The notes beneath the pieces are model-generated. The model made no database searches, was not told where the DNA came from, and worked only from the letters and a program-made list of their open reading frames with translations. The position numbers were made by a program, and so were the translations under genes. Below are positions 7,574 through 19,273 of a stretch of 64,000 nucleotides of DNA, piece by piece. Numbering within the stretch: the stretch's first letter is position 1; every line of letters starts with the position of its first letter. The stretch spans positions 124,001-188,000 of the forward strand of contig JAXMCM010000018.1 in NCBI GenBank assembly GCA_046349355.1. Reading direction: 5' to 3'. This stretch comes from CALKJU01 sp046349355 (GTDB lineage Bacteria; Pseudomonadota; Alphaproteobacteria; Geminicoccales; Geminicoccaceae).

Positions 7574-9763
7574 CTACCAATCCTGCAGCGCCACCTGTCC
7601 GCCATCGACCACCAGCTCGAACGGGCCGTCGCCGTGGACAAGGGCCAGGAGCCTGAGCTCGCCGTCGGTGGGAAGCCAGCAGCTCGAGGTGACATAGCCG
7701 GCATAGCGGCCGCGTCCGAGCACGGGCTCGCCGCGGACCGAGCCCTGCCGGGCCGTGGCGAAGCGGAAGCCGCGCACGGCCGGTCCGGAAGTCGACGCCG
7801 ACGCGATGGCAGGCGAAAGCTCATGCCCGAAGGCGGGCTGGCGCCCCAGGACACGCAATTGCTCCGCCGCCAGCGCACCCAGCGGCACCAGTCCCTGCGC
7901 CAGCAGGGCCTCGGCCGCGCCGGCGGCGAACTCGGCCCCGACCAGGACCCGCCGGCAATCGGCGACCGGCGTTCCGATGACCAGCGCCGGCGCCATGCCA
8001 ACCTCGCACGCGATCACCTCGCCGTCGCGGACCGCAGGCATGGCGTCGGTCCGGCCCCAGGCATCGAGCACAGCCCAGCCACCGTCCACCGGCCGGGGAC
8101 ACGGCCGGTCCGGCGCCTGACGGTGGAGCCAGTCGAGCATGCGCAGCGGCTCTTCCGGTTCGCCGATGAGCAGCCAGCCCCCGTCCGGCAGCGGCACCGC
8201 CAGCGGCTGGGCCTCCGTTCCGCCGGACGCATTGCGGAACGACCAGCGGAAGGCCTGGCGCTCCGGACCGGGGTTCGCTCCAGGCAGGCCTTCGAGATCG
8301 GCGTCGGCCAGCAGCAGTTTCGCCGAGGCCGTGCCGTCGGCGAGACCTCCCGAAACGGCCGCGCCGGCCAGCTCGGCGGCTACGGCTTCAGCCCACCCGC
8401 CGCCGAACCACAGCGGCACCTCCCAGCCCGCCCGCGTCCCGAGGACCGCCCCGCGATCGAGCCAGATGCCGTGCAGGGGCGAGCGGCGGATGCCGCGCGT
8501 CTGGCGGAAATCGAGTTCCGGACCGCCGACCCTGCACATCTGCGAGGGGACCTCGGCCATCCTGGCGCGGCGATAGGTCCGACCCGCCTGGAACGGCAGG
8601 AACCGTCGGCAATCGAGCGAGGTGACGTCCAGGCTGGGGCGGCCGTCGACGATCCACTCCGCCGTGAGCCGGCCGACGCAGGACGACATGGCGATGCCGT
8701 TCGAGCCCATGCCGGCGGCGAGGTGAAGGCCGCGCAGCATTGGCCATTCGCCCAGCAGCATCTGGCCGTCGGGGGTGAAGCTCTCGGGTCCGTTGACCTG
8801 CATCCGGATCTCGGCCTGCTGCAGGAGCGGGAAGCGGTGCATCACCACCGGCAGCTGCGGAGCGATCTGCTCCCAATTCTCCGGCAGCAGCGAGAAGGAG
8901 AAGGCGCCGGGCAACTGCTCCGGCTCGACCGGCAGGGCATCGTCGTCGAATACGCCCACGAGCAGGCCGCCGACATCCTCCCGCCCGTAAATCCGCTCGT
9001 CGTAGGACAGGAACAGCGGCAGTTCGCGACTCAGGCCGGCGATCGGCTTGGTGAGCAGGTAGAAGTGCTCGAGCGCGATCAGCGGCAGCCTGACGCCGCA
9101 GGTCTCGGCGAGCCGGCCCGACCACAGGCCGGCGGCGAGCACGACGCGCTCGCAGTCGATCGGCCCGGCCGAGGTCTCGACCCCGACGATGCGGTCGCCG
9201 ATCCGGCGGATGGCCGTCACCGCGATGCCTTCGGCGACCCGGGCGCCACGCCGCTGCGCGCCCCGCGCGAAGGCCTGGGCGAGGTTGGTCGGATCGACGC
9301 GACCGTCGCTCGGGATCCACAGGCCGCCGCGCAACCCGTCCCGCGCGACGATCGGCAGTTTCGCCACGACGTCGTCGGGGCCGAGCAGCTCGACGTCGAT
9401 GCCGCGGGCCCGGCCGCGCGCCGGCACCGCGCGAAAGCGCGCCATCACCTCGTCGTCGGCCGTGAACTGCACCCGTCCGCTCTGGCGCCAGCCGAAGCTG
9501 ATGCCGCTCTGCCGCTCCAGCTCCGGGAAGAGGTCGACGGCGTAGCGGACGAGGTCGAGGATCAGCGGATCGGAGCGCCAGGTCTCCATGTTGCCGGCGG
9601 CATGCCAGGTGGTGCCGCTGCCGATGGCGTTGCGCTCCAGCAGGAGGACGTCGGCAACGCCCGACCCCGCCAGGTGCCAGGCGACGCTGGCGCCGACGAC
9701 CCCGCCGCCGATGACCACGACGTCGGCACGCGACGGCAACGTCGCCGACCGCTCACCGGTCAT
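7574..9763 (-). CDS. FAD-dependent oxidoreductase, sarcosine/dimethylglycine dehydrogenase-like
   Basis: A 729-residue protein. A Rossmann GGGVVGASVAWHL motif starts near residue 19, followed by TTWHAAG (51-57), where His54 matches the histidine that links FAD covalently in dimethylglycine and sarcosine dehydrogenases. A DAO domain occupies about 14-370, and a GcvT-like part follows. That C-terminal part is shorter and more divergent than usual (relatives are commonly over 800 residues), so folate binding is doubtful. The likely chemistry is oxidative demethylation or deamination of an N-methylated amine; the substrate is unknown. It heads a two-gene unit with the small protein downstream. 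Confidence 0.8.
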   Translation of the reverse strand: MTGERSATLPSRADVVVIGGGVVGASVAWHLAGSGVADVLLLERNAIGSGTTWHAAGNMETWRSDPLILDLVRYAVDLFPELERQSGISFGWRQSGRVQFTADDEVMARFRAVPARGRARGIDVELLGPDDVVAKLPIVARDGLRGGLWIPSDGRVDPTNLAQAFARGAQRRGARVAEGIAVTAIRRIGDRIVGVETSAGPIDCERVVLAAGLWSGRLAETCGVRLPLIALEHFYLLTKPIAGLSRELPLFLSYDERIYGREDVGGLLVGVFDDDALPVEPEQLPGAFSFSLLPENWEQIAPQLPVVMHRFPLLQQAEIRMQVNGPESFTPDGQMLLGEWPMLRGLHLAAGMGSNGIAMSSCVGRLTAEWIVDGRPSLDVTSLDCRRFLPFQAGRTYRRARMAEVPSQMCRVGGPELDFRQTRGIRRSPLHGIWLDRGAVLGTRAGWEVPLWFGGGWAEAVAAELAGAAVSGGLADGTASAKLLLADADLEGLPGANPGPERQAFRWSFRNASGGTEAQPLAVPLPDGGWLLIGEPEEPLRMLDWLHRQAPDRPCPRPVDGGWAVLDAWGRTDAMPAVRDGEVIACEVGMAPALVIGTPVADCRRVLVGAEFAAGAAEALLAQGLVPLGALAAEQLRVLGRQPAFGHELSPAIASASTSGPAVRGFRFATARQGSVRGEPVLGRGRYAGYVTSSCWLPTDGELRLLALVHGDGPFELVVDGGQVALQDW

Positions 9764-9906
9764 TCATCCCTCCCGCCTCTGTCGGGCCCGAGCAAAGCTG
9801 TTGCCGGCACGCTTGGCAACGGCGCAGCCGGGACGGCGTGGCACCTTGGGCTTGAACCGCAACGCCGCGGTCGGGCACCACTCCGCCGGGTCCCTGCGGA
9901 ATTGCC

Positions 9907-11436
9907 ATGAGCCTTGCCCGCGCTGCCGTGACCGTCGGCAGCTTCACGCTCCTGTCCCGGCTGACGGGCTTCGTCCGCGACATGATGATCGCCGCCATCC
10001 TCGGCGCCGGCGCCATGGCGGATGCCTTCTTCGTCAGCTTCAAGCTCGCCAACTTCCTGCGGCGGCTGCTCGGCGAGGGTGCCTTCAACGCCGGCTTCGT
10101 GCCGCTCCTGGCGCGCGCCATCGAGGAGGACGGCCACGAGGCCGGCCGGCGCTTCGCCGCCGATGCGTTCGCGGTGATGACCACCGTCCTGCTGCTCGTC
10201 GTGCTGATCGCCGAGCTGACGATGCCGTCGGTCATCCGCCTGCTGGCACCCGGCTTCGCGCCCGACAGCGAGCGCTACGTCGCGGCCGTGGCCCTGACCC
10301 GGATCACCTTCCCCTATATCCTGTTCATCTGCCTCGTCGCCCTGCTGTGCGGCGTGCTGAACACGCTGGGCCGGTTCGCCGCCGCGGCGGCGGTGCAGGT
10401 CATCCTCAACATCGTGCTGATCGCGGCCCTGCTGCTGTCGTGGATCCATCCCGGCGGGCCCGCGTTCGCGCTGGCCTGGGGTGTCGCCCTGGCCGGCATC
10501 GTCCAGCTCGCCTGGGTCCTCGTCGCGGCACGCCGCGCCGGCATGCCGATCCGCCTCGTCCGGCCAAGGCTGACGCCCCGCATCCGGCGCCTGTTCACGC
10601 TGATCCTGCCGGGCGTGATCGGCGCCGGCGTCGCCCAGCTCAACCTGCTCGTCGATACCTGGTTCGCGTCCACCCTGCCGGAGGGCGCACCCTCCTACCT
10701 GTTCTATGCCGACCGGCTGAACCAGCTGCCGCTCGGCGTCGTCGGGGTGGCCCTCGGCACGGCGCTGCTGCCGCTGCTGGCGCGACAGCTGCGTGCCGGC
10801 CAGCTCGACCAGGCCCGGCATTCCTTCAGCCGCGGCCTGGAGATGGCGCTGCTGCTGACCTTGCCGGCGGCCGTCGCCCTCGTCGTCGCGGCGACGCCGA
10901 TCGTCCGCGCCCTCTTCGAGCGCGGCGCCTTCGACGCCGCCGACACCGCGGCAACCGCCGGGGCCCTGGCCGCATTCGCCTCGGGCCTGCCGGCCTACGT
11001 GCTGATCAAGGTCCTCGCCCCGGCCTTCTTCGCCCGCGAGGACACCCGCTCGCCGGTGCTGGTCGGGATCCTCTGCGTCGTCGCCAACATCGCCCTGATC
11101 GTCGTCCTGATCGGGCCACTGGCGCATGTCGGGATCGCGCTGGCGACGGCCATCGCCAACTGGCTCAACGCCATCCTCCTCGCCGGCCTGCTCTGGCGGA
11201 CCCGGCACCTCGGCGTCGACCGCCGCTTTCTCGACCGGGCGCCGCGGCTGGTCGGGGCTGCCGCAGTGATGGGCGGCGCGCTGTGGGCGGTCGGGCACGC
11301 CGCCGGCAGTCTCGCGCCCCTGCCGCTGCTGGCGCTGCTGGTCGCGGCCGGTGCCGCCGCCTACGGCGCCGCCGTGCTGCTGCTCGGCGGGGCGCAGCTC
11401 GGCGAGCTCAGGGCCCTCGTCGCCCGGCGGACTTGA
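9907..11436 (+). CDS. murJ: Lipid II flippase MurJ
   Basis: A 509-residue polytopic membrane protein of the MOP superfamily with about 14 predicted segments. The N-terminal signature region (SRLTGFVRDMMIAAILG, then ADAFFVSFKLANFLRR and GEGAFNAGFVPLL) is typical of MurJ/MviN. It flips lipid II across the inner membrane for peptidoglycan synthesis and is normally essential. It is followed after 58 bp by trpS in the same direction, a pairing common in Alphaproteobacteria. The ATG at 9907 starts MSLARAAVTVGSFTLLSR. No truncation is seen. Confidence 0.95.
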   Translation: MSLARAAVTVGSFTLLSRLTGFVRDMMIAAILGAGAMADAFFVSFKLANFLRRLLGEGAFNAGFVPLLARAIEEDGHEAGRRFAADAFAVMTTVLLLVVLIAELTMPSVIRLLAPGFAPDSERYVAAVALTRITFPYILFICLVALLCGVLNTLGRFAAAAAVQVILNIVLIAALLLSWIHPGGPAFALAWGVALAGIVQLAWVLVAARRAGMPIRLVRPRLTPRIRRLFTLILPGVIGAGVAQLNLLVDTWFASTLPEGAPSYLFYADRLNQLPLGVVGVALGTALLPLLARQLRAGQLDQARHSFSRGLEMALLLTLPAAVALVVAATPIVRALFERGAFDAADTAATAGALAAFASGLPAYVLIKVLAPAFFAREDTRSPVLVGILCVVANIALIVVLIGPLAHVGIALATAIANWLNAILLAGLLWRTRHLGVDRRFLDRAPRLVGAAAVMGGALWAVGHAAGSLAPLPLLALLVAAGAAAYGAAVLLLGGAQLGELRALVARRT

Positions 11437-11494
11437 CGCGCGACCGGCCAGCGGGCAGGTGCAGCCCCGTTCAGCCGTCAGGAAGGCGTTGTCG

Positions 11495-12490
<996 letters not shown>

Positions 12491-12550
12491 GACGGCGCCG
12501 CGGCTGCCCACCTGTGAGGCCAGCATGTCGAGCCGCGCGAGGATGACCTG

Positions 12551-13498
12551 ATGAGCGACGCCCCTGTTCAGCCGGCCGCAAGGCGAAGCTGGCGCTGGCT
12601 GGGCTGGGGCCTCCCGGTCATCGTGGTGGCGGTGCTGGCCTACTATGTGGTCGGTGCCATCTACCTGCAGCGGATCTCCGACGATCCGGCGTTCGGCGCC
12701 GGCATCGAGGTGCCGGCGGAAGCCAGCCAGGCGGTCGCCGTGGCCGCCGACCTGATCGAGCGCGAGGTCGACGTCAACCGCTGGGTCGCCAACGATCCCT
12801 GGTTCCAGCCGGCCTACATCCTCGACAACATGCCGCACTTCCAGACCGGCGTGGTCGCCGGGGTGTCGCGGTTCGCGGTCGAGCTGACCGACCATTTGGC
12901 CCGGGTCCGCGGCGCCTCGCAGGTCGATCCCGACGTCGACGCCGCCGCCGGCCGGCTCAAGTACCCCGGCGACGTCTGGATCTTCGAGTGGTCGAGCACG
13001 CCGGTGCAGCCGAGCTCGGAGAGCCAGTACCGCAAGGCGGTCGAGGACCTGCGCCGCTACAACCAGCGCCTCGCCGCCGGCCAGGCGACCTTCGAGCGGC
13101 GCGCCGACAACCTGATCGTCACGCTCGAGCGCATCGCCGCCGATACCGGCGGCTCGTCGGCGGCGCTGTTCGAGAAGATCGACACCACCCGGAACCGCTG
13201 GTTCGACTTCTCGGCCGACGACCTGTTCTACAACAACAAGGGCCGGCTCTACGCCTACTTCATCCTGCTGCGGGCCCTGGGCGAGGACTTCAAGGCGGTC
13301 CTCGCCGAGCGCAAGGCCGACAGCAGCTGGGCCGAGCTGCTGCGCAGCTTCGAGGCGGCGGCGACCCTGCAGCCCTGGGTCGTGATCAATGGCGGGCTCG
13401 ACAGCATCGCGCGGCCGAACCACCTCGCCAACCAGGGCTTCCTGCTGCTGCGCGCCCGCTTCCAGCTCTACGAGATCATCAACATCCTGAACAAGTAG
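12551..13498 (+). CDS. DUF2333 family inner-membrane protein
   Basis: A 315-residue protein with one N-terminal membrane anchor (about residues 16-36, WLGWGLPVIVVAVLAYYVV) and a large domain expected in the periplasm. The conserved-looking segments VNRWVANDPWFQP, YNNKGRLYAYF and QPWVVINGGLDS are typical of DUF2333. The family is of unknown function and widespread in Proteobacteria. It sits in the trpS-nifU-like gene order seen in many relatives. The ATG at 12551 is well placed after GAGGATGACCTG. Confidence 0.8.
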   Translation: MSDAPVQPAARRSWRWLGWGLPVIVVAVLAYYVVGAIYLQRISDDPAFGAGIEVPAEASQAVAVAADLIEREVDVNRWVANDPWFQPAYILDNMPHFQTGVVAGVSRFAVELTDHLARVRGASQVDPDVDAAAGRLKYPGDVWIFEWSSTPVQPSSESQYRKAVEDLRRYNQRLAAGQATFERRADNLIVTLERIAADTGGSSAALFEKIDTTRNRWFDFSADDLFYNNKGRLYAYFILLRALGEDFKAVLAERKADSSWAELLRSFEAAATLQPWVVINGGLDSIARPNHLANQGFLLLRARFQLYEIINILNK

Positions 13499-13579
13499 CC
13501 GCCCGGGCCAGCGGCAAGCCGCCGCTTGCGCAGGCGCAGGCTCCGGCCCATCTCTAGGCAAGCTTCCGGAGCCTCACGC

Positions 13580-14131
13580 ATGTTCATCCAGACCGAGCAG
13601 ACGCCCAATCCCGCCACGCTGAAGTTCCTGCCGGGACGTTCGGTGATGGAGCACGGCGTGGCCGAGTTCACCGATCCGGACGAGGCCGAGCGCCTGTCGC
13701 CGCTGGCGCGGCGCATCTTCTCGGTCGACGGCACCGCCGGCGTCTACCTCGGCAGCGACTTCATCAGCGTGACCAAGGTTCCCGGCATCGACTGGCAGAT
13801 CATCAAGCCGGCCGTGCTTGGGGCCATCATGGAGCACTTCATGTCCGGCGAGCCGGTGGCGGCGCCGGAAGCGGTGCTCGGCGACGCGCCGGCCGAGGAC
13901 GACGAGACGATCCGCCAGATCAAGGAGCTCATCGAGACGCGGGTCCGCCCGGCGGTGGCGCGGGATGGTGGCGACATCGTCTTCCACGGCTTCGACCGCG
14001 GCATCGTCTACCTGCACATGCGCGGCGCCTGCTCGGGCTGCCCCAGCTCGTCGGTGACGCTGCGCAACGGTATCGAGAACCTGCTCAAGTACTATGTCCC
14101 CGACGTCGTCGAGGTCAGGTCGATCGGCTGA
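13580..14131 (+). CDS. NifU-like Fe-S cluster carrier (Nfu type)
   Basis: A 183-residue two-domain protein. The N-terminal Nfu domain starts FIQTEQTPNPATLKFLPG; the C-terminal NifU domain (about 113-180) carries the Cys151-x2-Cys154 pair (CSGC) that binds a bridging 4Fe-4S cluster between two subunits. It delivers clusters to target enzymes in the cytoplasm. MiaB, encoded about 2 kb downstream, is a radical-SAM client type, although a direct link is inference. The ATG at 13580 gives the canonical N-terminus. Confidence 0.92.
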   Translation: MFIQTEQTPNPATLKFLPGRSVMEHGVAEFTDPDEAERLSPLARRIFSVDGTAGVYLGSDFISVTKVPGIDWQIIKPAVLGAIMEHFMSGEPVAAPEAVLGDAPAEDDETIRQIKELIETRVRPAVARDGGDIVFHGFDRGIVYLHMRGACSGCPSSSVTLRNGIENLLKYYVPDVVEVRSIG

Positions 14132-14150
14132 CCATCCCGCCGGGCACGCC

Positions 14151-14780
14151 GTGCGCCTGCTCGCCCTGGAAACCGCGACCGGCTCCTGCTCCGTTTGTGC
14201 CCTGGCCGACGGGGCGGTCGTGGTACGGTTCTCCGAGCAGGGTACTACCAGGCAGGCGGAGCGAATCGTGCCGCTCGTCGAGGACGCCATGAACGCGGCC
14301 GGGTGGTCGTGGACGGATGTCGACATGCTCGCGGTGGACATAGGTCCCGGGAGCTTTGCCGGCATCCGTGCGGGTGTTGCCGCCGGCAGGGGGCTGGCGC
14401 TGGCGGCAGGATTGCCCTGCCTCGGCGTCACCTCGCTCGAGGCCCTTGCCGCCGCCGGTTCGCCGGGCCCGGTGGTCTGCGTCGTCGCGGGGCGGCAGGG
14501 TCGTTCCTTCGTCCAGCGGTTCGCGGCCGACGGTCGTCCCGACGGACCGGCCAGCAGCGTCGATCCGGCTGCGGCCGAGGCCCTGGCCCAGCCGGGCGAC
14601 ACCCTCCTGGTGGCCGGTCGGCCGGTCGAGATCGATGCCGTGCACGTCGCCCGTGCCGCATTGAGCCAGCTGGCGGGAGGCCGCCAGCCCGGCCCCGGCC
14701 ACGAGCTTCTCCCTTTCTATCTGCGCGACAGCGGGGCTGGTGCCGAGGCCGGCCGGCCGCTGGTTGGCCAACGGGCCTGA
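14151..14780 (+). CDS. tsaB: tRNA t6A threonylcarbamoyltransferase partner TsaB
   Basis: A 209-residue ASKHA-fold protein beginning at GTG (RLLALETATGSCSVCAL). The conserved IGPGSFAGIRAGVAAGRGLAL motif is present. TsaB supports TsaD in making the t6A37 modification of ANN-decoding tRNAs. The GTG was picked because the ETA motif follows immediately; the first in-frame ATG (14094) lies inside the nifU-like gene. It lies 19 bp after the nifU-like gene and 2 bp before rimI, so these form one operon. Confidence 0.9.
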   Translation: MRLLALETATGSCSVCALADGAVVVRFSEQGTTRQAERIVPLVEDAMNAAGWSWTDVDMLAVDIGPGSFAGIRAGVAAGRGLALAAGLPCLGVTSLEALAAAGSPGPVVCVVAGRQGRSFVQRFAADGRPDGPASSVDPAAAEALAQPGDTLLVAGRPVEIDAVHVARAALSQLAGGRQPGPGHELLPFYLRDSGAGAEAGRPLVGQRA

Positions 14781-14782
14781 CG

Positions 14783-15337
14783 ATGCTGGGCCTGCCACGC
14801 CCGGCAGCGATCAGCGTGCGCAATGTCGGTCCCTTCGACCTCGGCCGCCTGTCGCGGCTGCACCGGGCCTGCTTCGAGGAAGCCTGGAACCGCGCCGATC
14901 TCGCCCATCTGCTGGCGCTGCCGGGAGGCTTCGGCCTGATCGCCAGGGTCTATGACGGCGGGCTGGCCGGTCTCGACGGCATGCGCGGCGTCGGCTTCTC
15001 GCTGTGCCGCCTCGTCCAGGACGAGGCCGAGCTGCTGTCGATCGGGGTGGCGCCGGCCTACCGCAAGCGCGGCATCGGCCGCGCCCTGCTGCGCGCCAGC
15101 ATGGACCGCTGCCTGTCCGGCGGGGCCACCGTCATGTTCCTTGAGGTCGCCATCGACAATCACGGCGCGCAGCAGCTCTACGCCGAAAACGGCTTCGAGC
15201 GAGTCGGCAGCCGGCCGGACTACTATCAGCGCGCCGACGGCAGCCGGATGAGCGCGCACACGATGCGCTGCGAGCTCCTCAGGGCACAGGGCTCACGATC
15301 GGCGGCGGGTCCGGAGCCCCGCCTCAGCGACGCCTGA
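14783..15337 (+). CDS. rimI: RimI-type ribosomal-protein/TsaB-linked N-acetyltransferase
   Basis: A 184-residue GNAT acetyltransferase. The acetyl-CoA loop reads YRKRGIGRALL, after LLSIGVAP, and the GNAT C-terminal signature (NHGAQQLYAENGFERVG..PDYY) is intact. RimI acetylates the N-terminus of ribosomal protein S18 and possibly other proteins. It begins 2 bp after the tsaB stop, the usual tsaB-rimI order. Its 3' end overlaps the convergent TusA-like gene by 14 bp. It carries an extra C-terminal tail of about 20 residues beyond the GNAT fold. Confidence 0.88.
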   Translation: MLGLPRPAAISVRNVGPFDLGRLSRLHRACFEEAWNRADLAHLLALPGGFGLIARVYDGGLAGLDGMRGVGFSLCRLVQDEAELLSIGVAPAYRKRGIGRALLRASMDRCLSGGATVMFLEVAIDNHGAQQLYAENGFERVGSRPDYYQRADGSRMSAHTMRCELLRAQGSRSAAGPEPRLSDA

Positions 15338-15569
15338 TCCGCAATTCGAACAGGTCTTCGCCGATCTTCTCCAGCGCGAGAACCTCATGCCCGTGGTCGC
15401 GGACGGCGCGAGGTACGTTGTCGACGGGCTCGCCACCACGAAGCCGAATATTGGCAGTCTGCCCGCTGGCCATTCTTTCTATCAACAGTTTCGTCCGCAC
15501 GAACGTCATCGGGCAGACCTCCGCCGTGATGTCCAGGTCGTAGTCCGCGGTTTGTGAGCTACTTGCCAC
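15324..15569 (-). CDS. TusA-family sulfurtransferase-like protein
   Basis: An 81-residue protein with the TusA core: DYDLDITAEVCPMTFVRTKL, where Cys19 of the CPM motif is the sulfur-carrying residue. In the family this cysteine relays persulfide sulfur for tRNA thiolation or other pathways. The GTG at 15569 fits the usual 75-81-residue length and follows GGAAGAG; an alternative GTG at 15626 would add 19 residues. It lies between rimI and mucR on the opposite strand, sharing its upstream region with mucR. Confidence 0.78.
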   Translation of the reverse strand: MASSSQTADYDLDITAEVCPMTFVRTKLLIERMASGQTANIRLRGGEPVDNVPRAVRDHGHEVLALEKIGEDLFELRIRRR

Positions 15570-15595
15570 TTCTCTTCCCAGCTCCCGAAAAACCC

Positions 15596-15623
15596 TTGCC
15601 GACCCCGCGAGCGTTAATATATG
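15596..15623 (+). promoter_or_regulatory. Likely mucR promoter
   Basis: TTGCCG, 16 bp, TATATG resembles a sigma70 promoter whose start point would fall about 40 bp before the mucR ATG. The TTAATATAT core is one of the few AT-rich spots in this region. MucR proteins bind AT-rich sites and commonly autoregulate, so self-control here is plausible. Confidence 0.5.
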
Positions 15624-15670
15624 CACGGCCTCACCGCACGAATGCTGCGCCGAAAAGGGACTCGTGGAAA

Positions 15671-16096
15671 ATGAGCGAAAAAATCAGCCAGAACGAGCTG
15701 CTCTCGCTGACGACCGAGATTGTCGCCTCGCACCTGTCGAACAACACCGTGGCGGTGAGCGACATTCCGCAGCTCATCAAGCTGGTTTTCGCCTCCCTGG
15801 CCAACCAGGGCCTCGAGGAGGAGCCCGAGCAGCCCGAGAAGCCGGTCCCGGTGGTGCCGATCAAGAAGTCGGTGATGAACGACTACATCGTGTGCCTCGA
15901 GGATGGCAAGAAGCTGAAGATGCTGAAGCGCCATCTCAAGACCCGCTACAACATGACCCCGGAAGACTACCGCCGTCGCTGGGGCCTGCCGGACGACTAT
16001 CCGATGGTGGCGCCGGCCTACGCCGAGCAGCGCAGCTCGCTGGCCAAGAAGATCGGCCTCGGCACCAAGCCGCGGGCGCGCGGCCGGCGCGGCTAG
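15671..16096 (+). CDS. mucR: MucR/Ros-family transcriptional regulator with reduced zinc site
   Basis: A 141-residue Ros/MucR protein. Conserved family segments are KKSVMNDYIVCLEDGKKLK, RHLKTRYNMTPEDYRRRWGLP and DYPMVAPAYAEQRS. In Ros the zinc ligands are Cys-x2-Cys-x9-His-x4-His. Here the first Cys (75) and the first His (88) remain, while the second Cys is Asp78 and the last His position holds Arg92/Tyr93. Zinc binding is therefore doubtful, yet the DNA-binding region is otherwise conserved. MucR proteins act as broad silencers of exopolysaccharide, motility and host-interaction genes. A strong terminator follows. Confidence 0.9.
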   Translation: MSEKISQNELLSLTTEIVASHLSNNTVAVSDIPQLIKLVFASLANQGLEEEPEQPEKPVPVVPIKKSVMNDYIVCLEDGKKLKMLKRHLKTRYNMTPEDYRRRWGLPDDYPMVAPAYAEQRSSLAKKIGLGTKPRARGRRG

Positions 16097-16141
16097 CCGC
16101 ATCGCCCCCGGCGAGGCTTGCTCGCCGGTCTTGCAGGTCCG

Positions 16142-16175
16142 GGCCCGCCGCTGCTGCGGCGGGCCTTGCGCTTTT
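16142..16175 (+). terminator. Rho-independent terminator after mucR
   Basis: A perfect 10-bp stem GGCCCGCCGC/GCGGCGGGCC with a TGCT loop is followed by TTGCGCTTTT. It lies 45 bp after the mucR stop. Confidence 0.85.
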
Positions 16176-16272
16176 GTGGACGGCGTCCCTACATGGACCC
16201 TGCGTTTCGCCTGAAGGGAGTGCAGTCCAGTTGCGGCTGAACGGCGGCGTCGGAACACCGCCTCGGACCCGG

Positions 16273-16302
16273 GTTGCAGCCGGGCTCTCATCGGGCTGCA
16301 AC
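16273..16302. repeat. 9-bp inverted repeat upstream of miaB
   Basis: GTTGCAGCC and GGCTGCAAC are perfect complementary arms separated by 12 nt, about 70 bp before the miaB start. It could be a leader hairpin or an operator in this otherwise gene-free stretch (16176-16368). No family match is recognised. Confidence 0.4.
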
Positions 16303-16368
16303 GTTCGGCTTCCACAATGCTCCGTGTGACGATGGCACGCACCCGCCGACCTCCTCCGGGCCCGCACC

Positions 16369-18704
<2,336 letters not shown>

Positions 18705-18757
18705 ACACGGAGGGGGATCAAGCCGCGGCCCGACCGGCCGCCGGGCACCTGTCTGAC

Positions 18758-19273
18758 ATGGAAAGTGAGAGTACCAGCAGGACGGTCCTCGTGACCGTCG
18801 AAGCCGGCGACTGGGACACCAGCTTCGCCGATCTCGAGGGCGCCTGCCGGCGTGCCGTCGAGACCACCGTCGCCAGCGAGCTCGGCGACCGCCATCGGGC
18901 CTGGGAGGTCAGCGTCCTCCTGACCGACGACGCGGCGGTTCGCGAGCTCAACCGCACTTGGCGCGGCCAGGATAAGCCGACCAACGTGCTGTCGTTCCCG
19001 GCCCAGGACGAGATCGACGCGGACCCGCCGGCCGGGGTGCCGCTGGTCCTCGGCGACCTCGCGGTGGCCTACCAGACGGTCATGCGCGAGGCCGTGGCCG
19101 AGACCAAGCCGGCGGTGGCGCACCTGTCGCACCTGCTCGTGCACGGCACGCTGCACCTGCTCGGCTTCGACCACGCGACCACCGAGGAGGCCGCGGCGAT
19201 GGAGGGACGCGAGGTGGCGATCCTCGCCACGCTTGGCGTGCCGGACCCCTATCGCGGCGAGGCCCCGGCATGA
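18758..19273 (+). CDS. ybeY: Endoribonuclease / rRNA maturation factor YbeY
   Basis: A 171-residue metalloprotein with the family zinc motif HGTLHLLGFDH (His129, His133, His139). YbeY matures 16S rRNA 3' ends and takes part in ribosome quality control together with the PhoH-like ATPase encoded upstream. The ATG at 18758 starts MESESTSRTVLVTVEAGDW. Its TGA overlaps the ATG of the CorC-like gene (ATGA), giving coupled translation. Length and motifs are normal. Confidence 0.94.
   Translation: MESESTSRTVLVTVEAGDWDTSFADLEGACRRAVETTVASELGDRHRAWEVSVLLTDDAAVRELNRTWRGQDKPTNVLSFPAQDEIDADPPAGVPLVLGDLAVAYQTVMREAVAETKPAVAHLSHLLVHGTLHLLGFDHATTEEAAAMEGREVAILATLGVPDPYRGEAPA

Noticed and set aside
7634..9910. 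A 758-codon open frame antisense to the flavoprotein gene
   Set aside because: It has no domain, ribosome site or family features; the opposite strand has a convincing FAD oxidoreductase.
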